From Symsagittifera roscoffensis (taxonomy: Eukaryota; Xenacoelomorpha; Acoela; Convolutidae), in contig NC_087071.1 of the NCBI RefSeq assembly GCF_963678635.1, forward strand, positions 32,226,141 to 32,290,140: a stretch of 64,000 bases of DNA. Reading direction: 5' to 3'. Of this stretch, positions 10,271-20,520 are shown piece after piece. The first letter of the stretch is position 1. Each line of letters begins with the position of its first letter. A program made the position numbers and the translations under genes. The notes under the pieces are model-generated. The model made no database searches. It worked only from the letters and a program-made list of their open reading frames with translations, and was not told the origin of the DNA.

Positions 10271-10640
10271 GTGGATTCCACAAACAAAACTTCAGTGGAT
10301 TCCGCATACGTATACCTGTAACGTACATTTTTTCGGCACATTTGTTTTGTTGCGGATTCCGCAACAAGCAAATATAGCTAGTTGTTCTGGCTTCCGCAAC
10401 TAAGTGGATTCCGCATAATGTAAGTGGAATCCGCAATTTTAAGTGAAATCCGCAAAATTTGTATGCGGAATCCGCAAATGTAAGCGGATTCCGCAAATTG
10501 TAAGTGGATCCAGCATTTTTGTTTATTACTGAACTTGCAAATGAACAATTAAAAGATAGAGGTGGAATATTTGATTTATTATCTATAGGAACGCGCAATT
10601 TGAATGCAAAAGGACTTATCCATTTGTCAGCGGAATCCAC
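10271..10640. repeat. Cluster of TGCGGATTCCGCA-type palindromes
   Basis: Ten or so copies of a 13-bp near-palindrome occur, for example at 10271, 10295, 10351, 10403, 10423, 10443, 10464, 10483, 10503 and 10628. Several are preceded by AATGTAAG or TTTTAAG. They appear as GGATTCC and as GGAATCC cores, the two strands of the same dyad, with irregular spacing. This could be a protein-binding array or transposon subterminal repeats. Confidence 0.75.
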
Positions 10641-10689
10641 AAACCAATCATAAAACAATGGTTAACTACGCGGATGTCAAATTTTTCCT

Positions 10690-10935
10690 TTTGGTTTGAA
10701 ATGGGTTTGAAATGGCTGTTCAAGATTTGAAATGGCAGTTCATGTTGGAAATGGGGGCAGTTAAGTCACTCATCAGTATTTGAGATGAGATGGTTCAGTT
10801 ATGCATAAGAAATCATCATCAGTATTTGAGATGAGATAATTCAGTTTGAAATGGCAGCTAAGTCACTCATCAGTATTTGAGATGAGATGGTTCAGAAATT
10901 ATCATCGCACTCATCAGCGTTTCAGACGAGATAAA
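10690..10935. repeat. Tandem repeat with CTCATCAGTATTTGAGATGAG hairpin
   Basis: The hairpin (CTCATC and GATGAG arms) occurs at 10769-10789, 10815-10835, 10866-10886 and, diverged, at 10910-10930. It is embedded in units sharing TTTGAAATGGCAG, AAGTCA and GATGGTTCAG. Spacing is about 45-50 bp. Confidence 0.75.
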
Positions 10936-11090
10936 GGACGGCTCGATTGTTTTTTTTGAAAGCTGAACTGAAATGTCCTCCAAAAACTGCATTAAAAATC
11001 CTCGTTTGATTAAAACTGAAAAGACTTGAAACTGAAAAACTTGAACAAGCGGTAACTAAAAAATACAGTACGAAAAGTAGAATATTGGTT

Positions 11091-12530
11091 TTAGGTGTTT
11101 TTGAGCAATTGGATCACTTTTTCTGTTCTTTCTGAATCCTTTTCCTCGAAATCTCCACTTTCGACAAAGCGTCTGTGTTGTCTCAATGGCTCACTATGGT
11201 ATTTATAGTCTGGTGTTTTTGTTGAAATATTTGTCTCCTTGGCTGTTTTTGCTGTTTCTGAACCCTTTCCTTCGAAAACTCCACCTTCGACAAAGCGTCT
11301 TTGTTGTCTTAATGGCTCACTATGGTATTCGTAGTCTGGTGTGTTTGTTGATATTTTTTTCAGATAAAGTTTGCGTTTACCTCTCTTATTGACTTTAATT
11401 TTCTCTTTCCCCAACTTTGTACTCGAATCGTTTGACGTGTTTGGATTCTGATGTTTGGGCGTATCTAAAATAAAAGCTTTCACGGAGTCAAGTGGAGTAT
11501 CTTTATCCGGACAAACGAAGGGTGTAATATTTTCAACTGCAGACTCGAAAGGAAATCAATTTTTTCGTGAGCTGAAGAGTTCGAAGATTAACAGCACCGA
11601 ATGGTTCTCACAGACATGGCTTTAACCAATCTCTCAGGCATTATCTCGTTTTTAGTGAAGAACTCTGCAATTGGAATGATTGTAAGCACTTCTGGACTTG
11701 AGATGCCCGGCTTGCAAGGCAGTTTTAAAATCGCAGACCCAGAAGACGGCTTGCACAAATGGATTTTGGTACTTTCGCTATCTAAGGTGAGCCAATTTTT
11801 AATTGACGGAACAAATTTGTCGACTGATACTGACATAATGAAACGTGAACTTTAGTGTTGAGTCTAAGTGCAAGCTCTTTCATCGAAAACTCATAACCGT
11901 AGCGAGTTTTGTTACAAAAATGGATCCCATTATTTTGAAATGAACAGAGCCATGCGGACACGGCTTGAAAGATGGCTGAAAGACAGCTCTCCATACAAGG
12001 TATGAAATTGGAATCTGTTTTGCAAAACGTTGTGTCGATGCAAAATATTATCAAAATTATGAACAGCAGCTTCTTGTGAATTGTCGAAAAGATGATTGAT
12101 TCGTTTCGTATGATCAACTTGCCCTCTGAAATTGCCAGTAAAAAGGGCAGATTTTTCTTTGAAAGTTAGTAGGAACATTACTGAACCTGGACAGTGACCT
12201 GCAGGAATAAGAGTGACAGTTAGGGTATGAGTCTCGTCCCCTCCCAATGAAACATTCAATGTTGTCTCATTATCTGAATCCAGAGGTATTATATATGGAC
12301 TTAAATGAACATAAAGCGGCAATGCACTCAACAAAGTAGCCGAAACTTTATGACAAAAATTTTTCAAATGTATTATTTTAACTTTTCGAAGAGCTCAGGC
12401 TCATTAAGGCCCACCATGTGATCTGTATGACAGTGCGAAAAAAATAAACCGTAGATTTGAGGTTCTCACCATTGAAGTGATCAATTGAAACTCTAGGAAA
12501 TTCTGATATTGGACCGGAAAATTCTGACAT
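11091..12530 (-). pseudogene. SNM1/Artemis-type (DCLRE1) nuclease pseudogene
   Basis: Read on the minus strand, successive frames align in order with the metallo-beta-lactamase/beta-CASP DNA nuclease family, closest to Artemis. The start is MSEFSGPISEFPRVSID (12530). Motif 2, SHCHTDHMVGL, is near 12437-12405. IPAGHCPGSVMF lies near 12205-12165, followed by ALFTGNFR. A DTTFC...GYEFS beta-CASP segment covers 12034-11864, and LKLPCKPG with the following segment 11740-11588. Frame changes occur at a T run (12438-12444, one base short), near 12380, near 12070 and near 11840. A TAA at 11590-11588 and another shift precede the C-terminal tail (11483-11091). No introns interrupt it, so it looks like a retrocopy or an intronless paralogue that has decayed. 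The family cleaves DNA hairpins and ends in repair. Sequencing error at homopolymers could explain one shift but not all. Confidence 0.75.
11130..11375 (-). repeat. Two 35-40-residue tandem repeats in the nuclease pseudogene tail
   Basis: The tail frame encodes TPDYEYHSEPLRQQRRFVEG and, just downstream, TPDYKYHSEPLRQHRRFVES, each followed by a Phe-Glu-x-Lys segment. The DNA units are about 120 bp and clearly duplicated. I do not know this repeat from vertebrate Artemis tails. Confidence 0.7.
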
Positions 12531-12816
12531 AACTATAGAAGGGAAAAGGAGGAATGAACAGTGAGTTTATAAAATGAGGATCGAAGATTCATTTCTATAG
12601 TTTTTAAGAAAGGAGAAGACCACCACATTTCGATCGTCATGAGCCCGTTTTGAGTGTAAGCATCCATCCTTGGTTAATTTATATAGCCAAAGTTTTTATC
12701 ATTTGGACGCATAATTAAGATAATTAAGATTACACGAGTGGATCCGAAAAATAATAACAATTAGCTTCAGTAGAGCCAATTTTCTCAAGTTAAAAAGAAA
12801 TACTTGGGAATTTTGT

Positions 12817-12946
12817 TTCCATAACTATCATTAAAATTTATCTAGTTCAAACTACTTTGTAGCACCAATAAAACAAGTTGTTCCATAACTATCATTAAAA
12901 ATTTATCTAGTTTCAACTACTTTGTAGCACTAATAAAACAGTTATG
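12817..12946. repeat. 65-bp tandem duplication
   Basis: TTCCATAACTATCATTAAAA begins units at about 12817 and 12881. The units are nearly identical through AATAAAACA. Confidence 0.85.
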
Positions 12947-13046
12947 TTCATCAGATGAGGCAATAGAGATAACTAGGAGGCAATCTACAGTTTTAGATAG
13001 AGAAAAAAAACAGATGTTGATTGACTGTAATTCAGTGACTCTGATA

Positions 13047-15180
13047 ATCATACTGATGAAATGAGGGTCTTAGAGAGGAATCTGACTGAGCATTTGATGT
13101 AGCATTTGATGTAGCACCAGAGACGGCGATTGGAGACAGAACCAGAGACGGTGACTTGAGGCGGCGATTTGAGACGGCACCAGACACGGCATTTTGCACT
13201 AAAAAAACGAATTTCTAGTAAAATCCTAGTCATGAAATAAATTGGTAAAACTAGTTTGAGATTCTGAAATTTAGATGGCTGATTACTGGTTTTGTGAACA
13301 AACAGTAGGCGGCTAACTTTGTTTTGCTTTTGCGAGTTGATTTCGAGTTAAATTGAGCCGGCAAAATTTGCTTTTGCGAGTTGAATTGAACTGTACAATT
13401 GCCTAGTAAGGGCGATTGTTTGCACTAAAAAAACAGCTTTCTAATAAATTGGTCATAAAACAATTTAGTAATATGTTATGATATTTGATATTTTGAAACT
13501 TACTGATAATGGAGCTTAGACATACTATCTGATTTACCGGTCTCTCTGAAAACGGGCAACTTGGCATAGGGCAATTGCATAAGTCAGTTTGCATAGGGCG
13601 GTTATTTGCACTAAAAAAACAGTTTTCTAATAAACTAGTCATAAATTGTTTTAGCACTATGATTGAGATTTGAGCTTTTGAAACTTACTGATTATCTGAC
13701 TGTTTGGATAATATTGACTGTGACGACAAAAATACTGACCGTGACGACGGCGGCATTTGCACTAAAAAGAGTTCTCTAATAAAAATCTAGTCATAAAATA
13801 TTTTAGTAAAGTACTTTGAGATTCGACATTTTGAAACCTACCGATAAGGTAAGGTTGGCTCTGTTTGAAAGGCTTGGTTGTTTGGCGATGTGTGCATTAA
13901 CTGAGACTGAGACGCACGAGAGACGTACTACGGCGGCATTTGTTGAGTGTCGGCTAAAAAACAATTTTTTAATAAACTGGTCAAAAACGTTTTAGTAGTA
14001 TATTTTGAGATTTTGAGCCTTCACGATGAGGGTCCGAACCGAGGCTGGGATGACCCAGCGGTTCTGGCGCGTCCTCGGCCCCACGCCCGGTCTGGAAGGG
14101 TTGCAGTCGCGGTGACTGACGGCGCTGCTCGTCTGCGACTGCGCCCCCGCCCTCTTGCACAATTATAGGGCATGTCGTCATCACTGGATGAGTCGTCTTC
14201 GATTCGCCCATCCCAGACCACAGCGTGTCCGCGATCGTGACCCCGCACTTAGGAGAACGCAAGAGCGTCCAGGGCAGTGCTCTCCTCCTCGTCACTGCCC
14301 GAGAGCAGTTCAAAGTCGGAGACACTCCTCAGTTGCTCCGGTTCCGACTCCGAGTCGGAGTCACGGTAGGGCACCACTGTCTCGACTTCGATCTGGTCTC
14401 CTCCCTCATCATCGACATCGTCGTCATTTGGTTCCTCGTCCGTGTCAAAGGAACTAAACAAATGTAAAACATGATCCCCTTTGACTGATATTCGGGCAGG
14501 CACTGCCCCCACTGCCAATTCTCCGCATCACCCACGATGATGTTGGAAGAGACCGTCCATTTTTTTTTATTCGCCAGCCTTTCCCTAGTTGTTGGCTTAA
14601 AATACAAAATAACAAAAGTTAGCGTGAGAAGTTAAACAGTAGTTCTTGGTATGAATTAAGCATTTCAGTATACGGGATGACGAAACTCAATTTTTGGGAT
14701 CAATTGAGTGTTTCAGTATATGTGATTAAACTGGGTACAGTTTTTGGGATATGGTAGTAAGTTTTTCAGTATTTGGGACGAAATTCGGCCAGAAGTACTT
14801 ACGTAAATAAATCTGGCAAAGTGGTTATCTAGGGCTTTGTCGTGCGCCTTCAGAATTCTCCAGACCGCCTCCAGATCTTCTAATTCTTGCGGCGGGATCG
14901 TGTCTCTGGTGCTATAAAAACATCTTTCCCTATTTTCATTTATTTCGACAAAAATGTATCAGTTTAATCTTTGATACTAACCACAGATGCACCATAAGCT
15001 CATTCAGAGCCAACATCGGAAAAGCAGCTTCGTGAAAGGCTCTTCGTCTTTCCGCTCATGTTGAAAACATCTGGCAGCCGTCAGCAGGTGTCCACGATGA
15101 ATGAAATTGACACCCAGAGCCACTGACCCTGAATGCGTTTCAACCATGTGTATCATGCCAGCTGGTAGTCAATTTTATAC
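13047..15180 (-). pseudogene. Decaying multi-exon gene, unknown product (copy 1)
   Basis: Splice-consistent exons on the minus strand: up to 14982 (5' part), 14911-14803, 14595-14486, 14453-14025, 13953-13842, 13761-13689, 13610-13504. The phases agree at every junction from 14982 onward. Introns are 32-90 nt except the 207-nt one at 14802-14596. The coding content includes an EDLEAVWRILKAHDKALDNH helix, a WTVSSNIIVGDAENWQWGQC block, an acidic Ser/Asp/Glu run and an RGRSRRR stretch. A TAA interrupts the 429-nt exon (14251-14249), and the 5' exon has a frame break near 15055. I do not recognise the family. The GC content of the coding parts is well above the surroundings. A second copy lies at 18757-20520. 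Confidence 0.55.
13199..14024 (-). repeat. Ladder of homologous introns and mini-exons
   Basis: Five introns share one sequence pattern on the minus strand: GTAAGTTTCAAAA at the donor, a CATAA/ATGACTAGTTTATTAGAAA interior, and CTGTTTTTTTAG at the acceptor. They span 14024-13954, 13841-13762, 13688-13611, 13503-13425 and about 13265-13199. The exons between them, 70-160 nt, also resemble one another (TGCAAATGCCGCC-type starts). The pattern shows repeated tandem duplication of an intron-exon module. Donor and acceptor conservation weakens in the outermost units. Confidence 0.65.
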
Positions 15181-15640
15181 TATCGAATATCGTTATTTGA
15201 CATGACGTCATAAATCAGTTAGTAGGCAATGCAGCAATAACTTTTTGTCTGAAGATAAACTTGTAGCTATCTTAAAACGCTATGGAGCTATAGAGGAAAT
15301 AATTGAAAAACTAAAAATTTAATTACGCTTACCATCGGTTTAGTCGATCATTTAATATAAAAACGTAAAGGTAAGATTAAGGAGCAAAACTGAACAGTAC
15401 TTGGCATTACACCAACCCGATAAATTAGAAATCGAAATTTTTCTGATCTTGTGCAGATACGGCAAAAAACTAAAAAAACTTATTGCTTAAAGTATGAGAA
15501 AAAATAGGTTGCGTAAGAAGCAACGCGTGCTCTTTAAGCAACGTACTTTCAGCTTAACCAAAGTGCAGAGCACGTAGCCCGGTATGGGGATCGTTGGCTG
15601 AGAAGCTTGGTCTTGTAGTGGTTGTATAAATTGTTGCATT
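15180..15640. other. No gene; spacer between the decaying gene and the BEL/Pao element
   Basis: AT-rich and present in both duplication units with indels. It may contain the BEL/Pao 5' LTR, but I could not define LTR ends. Confidence 0.35.
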
Positions 15641-18600
15641 TGTGTTTTAGTGCCTTGACATTGTTCCGTTTATTTTTGTACTGAATAAGGGTTTGATATG
15701 TGCCCTCTTGAAATGTAAAAGCACATCGTAACAGTTTGTCACAGTAAATCAGGAATTAGACCGGAAAGTACAAAAACTTTTTGAGTTTCGACAAAACTTG
15801 GAAAATGAGCTCCTTAAATTTCAAAATTACCTACAAGAAGCTATAAAGAACAAAAAACGAAAGGTGATTACTGAGAACTACGTCAAAAATGCGAACTTGT
15901 TAAAATAGAGATAAGATAGAGATTAAGATAGAGTTAAAATAGAGATAAGATTTGTGAGGAAATGGAACAGTGATTTGACCGGGTGTTAACAAAACACGAT
16001 GAGCTAATTCAGAAAGCTAGGAATTGTTATGGATTATCTAGGATCTAAAGGAAAAACAAGGTTTCTTTCATCGTCAGAGTACAACAATCTCAGTGACTTC
16101 TGGTCACCAGAAAAAAGAGTTGTTGTCGGCTAAGATAAAAATCGAAGAGTTCGAGATACAAACTGAATTACCTATAAGCTAGCTATAAATCAAGCAAAAA
16201 ATCCAAGAAGTTCAATTCGGCCAGGAAAAAAAAAAAGGTATGTTGAAGCCAAAATAACTGCAGCTGAATTGGATGAAGGCTTCGACTATGTTGATTTGTT
16301 TGCTCGCTCGGTAAGCTCTCACAGAGAAACAGCCGAAAAATGCAAAGAATTTTGATGGAAAATGTGCCGAATTTGAACCGAGTGGTGACCGTAACCAAAC
16401 CGATTGCTTAAAATTCTGGATTGAATACGGATCAGTATAACGCCCCGGTGGATGTCGTTCCTGCGTGTAACGCCCAATCAGGTGGTCTGATTTTAAGAAT
16501 TTTGCATGGAGCTGAAGTCAATCCCATGATTGCTAGAACTCCAATGATTTATAGTTGCAAATCAGTGGATTGAAGCGGAGCCGGCCTCGTCGCTAATTTC
16601 TTAACTGTTCCGTCGCTGTTGTATTCTAATTTACCTCCTAATAAAGCAATTCTTTCGGCAGAATCCCCTGTATGTAATCCCACCTACGTCGCCAGTTCAA
16701 TAACTCAAAACTTGCATTGTTGTTTCCGTGGAGCAATTTACTGTTTCACTCCGCCACACGAGAAAGTACCACTGCAATCACCGATTGATTCAAGTTTTCC
16801 CAGCTATTGCTATTCCCAGCACTGTAACTGGGAAAGCTAAGTTGGAAATAGTGAAATTTTGGAAATAGTGCACTGAGAGTTCTTCAACTAAAATTTGGCA
16901 ATCTCAAATTGTCTTGAGTGCCCACCTCAAACAACTTAACAGCGTACCATCAGTGAAAATGCGCAATTCAGGAAGTATTGTTAACTTTGTTTGTGCTATT
17001 TCAAGTGTCGTTGGTGCGTTCCGATCTTTTATTGTTAATTCGATCCCAAAGGAACCGCCATCTTGAATCAAGCTTTGAGTAAAATTCCTCCGCCCTTGTA
17101 GCAGTCTAGGTCGTCGCAAAATGTCAAGCGCAATTGGTAATGTCCGAATTTTCTTGATTTCAACGATTGGTTGAAAGAAAAGGTCGAAATGCATTAGCGT
17201 ATGAAAACTTTTTCTGGTAAAACAAAAACCATAAACCCGTCAAGGCGAAAAAATTTCACCCGAGTTTTTGCTTCCCGTGTTAAGCCGAACAAATTTGATT
17301 TTCTCCCTGCCCGCAAGGTGCTGCTAAACATCCGTTACAAATAGGCGTTTCCGGAATGCAAGGCCTTCAAAGAAAAGAACGATACCGAAAAGGGCGACAT
17401 TTTTCATAGAGAAAAACTCGGTTTCTCCTGCTTTCAAGCGTACCACATGTTCCGTAATTGCCCGAAGGCTAAAAAAAATGCACTAAACTTGAGTGCAAAA
17501 AGAGGAACAACGTCTTTTGCATAGTGCAGACCGCAATTTTTCTCCTCGAAAAGAAAAAATTAAGTCTTTTGCAGAACAAGCAGCGGCAAAAAACTCAACG
17601 TCGTCTTGTTCTACATCCATGCAGGACGTTAAAGTTCTTCTTTAGGTTATTTCTTTAAGTGTTTTATTTAATCCAAAGCTGATAACGTTATGGTTTTGAG
17701 TGATTCTGCCGGCATTCACTCCTGGCTTTCTGCAATTTTGGTCCGCCGTCTGCACTTGTCAAGGAAAAAAGTTGATTTGACCCTAAATGGTTTCAAAGCA
17801 ACGGATATGACTTGGAGTGAATTAGTGGAGGTCACAATTTTCGCTGATATAAGTGACACTGATTATACCTTTAATGTAATCGCTCGCTTAGAAGGTAAAA
17901 TTAATATTGAGTCACAAAATGTTGATACTCCGGCCCTTCAACAAGTTTATACGCACTTGGAACCAATAGAGCCAGATCGATATTGTTATTCGGACATCAA
18001 AATTGTAGTAGGTCAGGTCTTTTATCGCCACATACGCGCGCTCGGTTATATTCAAGATGAAGAGAGAAAAGATCCAATGGCTGTTCGTCTGCCGGTAGGA
18101 GGGGTTTTGAGTGGCCCATTCACCTCATCGTTCGGGCTATCATCAACTTGTTGCAAATGCAATGTCGAAAACGTGGACTTTGCTAGCCAATTTAAAGCGT
18201 CGTTTGAGTTGAAATTCTATGGTACATACAAGTAAGCTGATGCTCGTTCTGCAGCCGATCAGTGATGGCAAAATTTTTTGAATCAACAACATACCATGAT
18301 GTTAAACGGTAATGGGTAGGTTTGCTATGGTCAGATGAAAGCAGTTGTTTGTCCGACAATTACTACTCAGCGAAAGCGCAGTTAAGGACGGTTCAAAAAC
18401 GGCTCGACAAAGAATGTGGTTTAAAAAATAAATACACTGAGACAGTAAAATCGGACCTCGGTAAAGGTTAAATCAATTTGGTAAGTGAAATGTTATTTGC
18501 TCCGCTCTGCCCGTGAATGTTGTTTGCCTCGCCATCCTATCCTCAACCAAAACAAGCCAGGTTGGGTTCGTCGGGTTTCGAATCGCGCGTCAAAATTTCC

Positions 18601-18756
18601 TCGTTGAACAAATCTTTGCTCGTTGGGCCTGATTTACTGCAAAGTTTGTTATGCATGTTAATGCTGTTCCGCCATTAGCAAATTGCCGTCTTCAAGGGTA
18701 TATTCCTTCAGTTTGGGGTACTCCCTTGCGATCAACCCTCTTTGCGCTGTTTGTGA
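15640..18756 (+). mobile_element. BEL/Pao retroelement, decayed, truncated (copy 1)
   Basis: Plus-strand fragments in broken frames. A coiled gag-like start lies near 15765-15900, a proline/serine region at 16620-16840, and a retroviral-type zinc-knuckle remnant (CFQAYHMFRNC) near 17430-17465. A protease-like domain covers 17690-18235. The start of RT carries SLNKSLLVGPDLLQSLL near 18603-18653, the typical Pao RT entry motif. It is cut off at about 18721-18756 by the tandem duplication junction. Stops and frameshifts throughout mean it is inactive. Confidence 0.75.
17690..18235 (+). pseudogene. BEL/Pao protease-like domain (DUF1758 type), copy 1
   Basis: A 181-codon open frame. In the Pao family this position holds an aspartic protease with a D-S-G motif followed by a xxFI/xxWL segment and a 'RRLHL' helix. 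Here the motif reads LSDSAGIHSWLSAILVRRLHL (split as DSA rather than DSG), so the catalytic glycine is displaced. The C-terminal part, VRLPVGGVLSGPFTSS, matches the usual domain end before RT. The near-identical copy at 23081-23626 shares the change by duplication. Confidence 0.65.
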
Positions 18757-20520
18757 TTTGAGATTTTGAAACTTACTGATAATGGAGCCTAGACATACTA
18801 TCTGATTTACAGGTCTCTCTGAAAACCGGCAACTTGGCATAGGGCAATTGCATAGGTCAGTTTGCATAGGGCGGTTATTTGCACTAAAAAAACAGTTTTC
18901 TAATAAACTAGTCATAAATTGTTTTAGCACTATGATTGAGATTTGAGCTTTTGAAACTTACTGATTATCTGACTGTTTGGATGATACTGAATATCACATG
19001 TGGATGATACTGACTGTGACGACAAAAATACTGACCGTGACGACGGCGGCATTTGCACTAAAAAGAGTTTTCTAATAAAAATCTAGTCATAAAATATTTT
19101 AGTAAAGTATTTTGAGATTCGACATTTTGAAACCTACCGATAAGGTAAGGTTGGCTCTGTTTGAAAGGCTTGGTTGTTTGGCGATGTTTGCATTAACTGA
19201 GATTGAGACGCACGAGAGACGTACTACGGCGGCATTTGTTGAGTGTCGGCTAAAAAACAATTTTTTAATAAACTGGTCAAAAACGTTTTAGTAGTATATT
19301 TTGAGATTTTGAGCCTTCACGATGAGGGTCCGAACAAAGGCTGGGATGACCCAGCGGTTCTGGCACGTCCTCGGCCCCACGCCTGGCCTGGCAGGGTTGC
19401 AGTCGCGGTGACTGACAGCGCTGCTCGTCTGCGACTGCGCCCCCGCCCGCTTGCACAATTGTAGGGCATGTCGTCATCACTGGATGAGTCGTCTTCGATT
19501 CGCCCATCCCAGACCACAGCGTGTTCGCGATCGTGACCCCGCACGTAGGAGAACGCAAGAGCGTCCAGGGCAGTGCTCTCCTCTTCGTCACTGCCCGAGA
19601 GCAGTTCAAAGTCGGAGACACTCCTCAGTTGCTCCGGTTCCGACTCCGAGTCGGAGTCACGGTAGGGCACCACTGTCTTGACTTCGATCTGGTGTCCTCC
19701 CTCATCATCGACATCCTCGTCATTTGGTTCCTCGTCCGTGTCAAAGGAACTAAACAAATGTAAAACATGAACCCCTTTGACTGATATTTGGGCAGGCACT
19801 GCCCCCACTGCCAATTCTCCGCATCACCCACGATGATGTTGGAAGAGACTGTCCATTTTTTTTTATTCGCCAGCCTTTCCCTAGTTGTTGGCTTAAAATA
19901 CAAAATTAACAAAAGTTAGCGTGAGAAGTTAAACAGTAGTTCTTGGTATGAATTAAGCATTTCAGTATACGGGATGACGAAACTCAAATTTTGGGATCAA
20001 TTGAGTGTTTCAGTATATGTGATTAAACTGGGTACAGTTTTTGGGATATGGTAGTAAGTTTTTCAGTATTTGGGACGAAATTCGGCCAGAAGTACTTACG
20101 TAAAAAATCTGGCAAGGTGGTTGTCTAGGGCTTTGTCGTGCGCCTTCAGAATTCTCCAGACCGCCTCCAGATCTTCTAATTCTTGCGGCGGGATCGTGTC
20201 TCTGGTGCTATAAAAATATCTTTCACTATTTTCATTTATTTCGACAAAAAAGTATCAGTTTAATCTTTGATACTAACCACAGATGCACCATAAGCTCATT
20301 CAGAGCCAACATCGGAAAAGCAGCTTCGTGAAAGGCTCTTCGTCTTTCCGCTCATGTCAAAAACATCTGGCAGCCGTCAGCAGGTGTCCACGATGAATGA
20401 AATTGACACCCAGAGCCACTGACTCTGAATGCGTTTCAGCCATGTGTACCATGCCAGCTGGCATAAGAAGGGCCTGGCGGAAGGGTTGGATGTTCTTTTG
20501 TGGTTTACATTGGGAAGGTT
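18757..20520 (-). pseudogene. Decaying multi-exon gene, unknown product (copy 2)
   Basis: Same exon layout as copy 1. Here the acidic exon is fully open: the frame 19814-19317 covers the GDHVLHLF-equivalent intron, the DSDSESEPEQ block and the SDEEESTALDALAFSYVRG region, and ends at the splice donor near 19321. Copy 1 has a stop in this exon. In turn this copy has a 1-nt loss near the donor at about 20102 and a TGA in the 5' exon near 20360. The 5' exon extends further than in copy 1, with an open frame back to about 20520. The two copies therefore decayed independently. Confidence 0.55.

Larger units (their letters stand above)
13478..18756. repeat. Tandem duplication A, unit 1 (5.3 kb)
   Basis: Colinear with 18757-24112 at high identity, with a few indels: a 97-bp segment is missing here at 15165, and a 70-bp segment is extra near 15475. 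It contains the decaying multi-exon gene and the 5' part of a BEL/Pao element. The unit ends inside the BEL/Pao reverse transcriptase. Confidence 0.8.

Noticed and set aside
10248-10658. 136-aa minus-strand ORF with repeated NPL and AD motifs
   Set aside because: It is a translation of the palindrome repeats, not a protein-coding gene.
16904-17194. 96-aa minus-strand ORF, also at 22305-22595
   Set aside because: Antisense to the BEL/Pao gag region and present twice only because of the tandem duplication.
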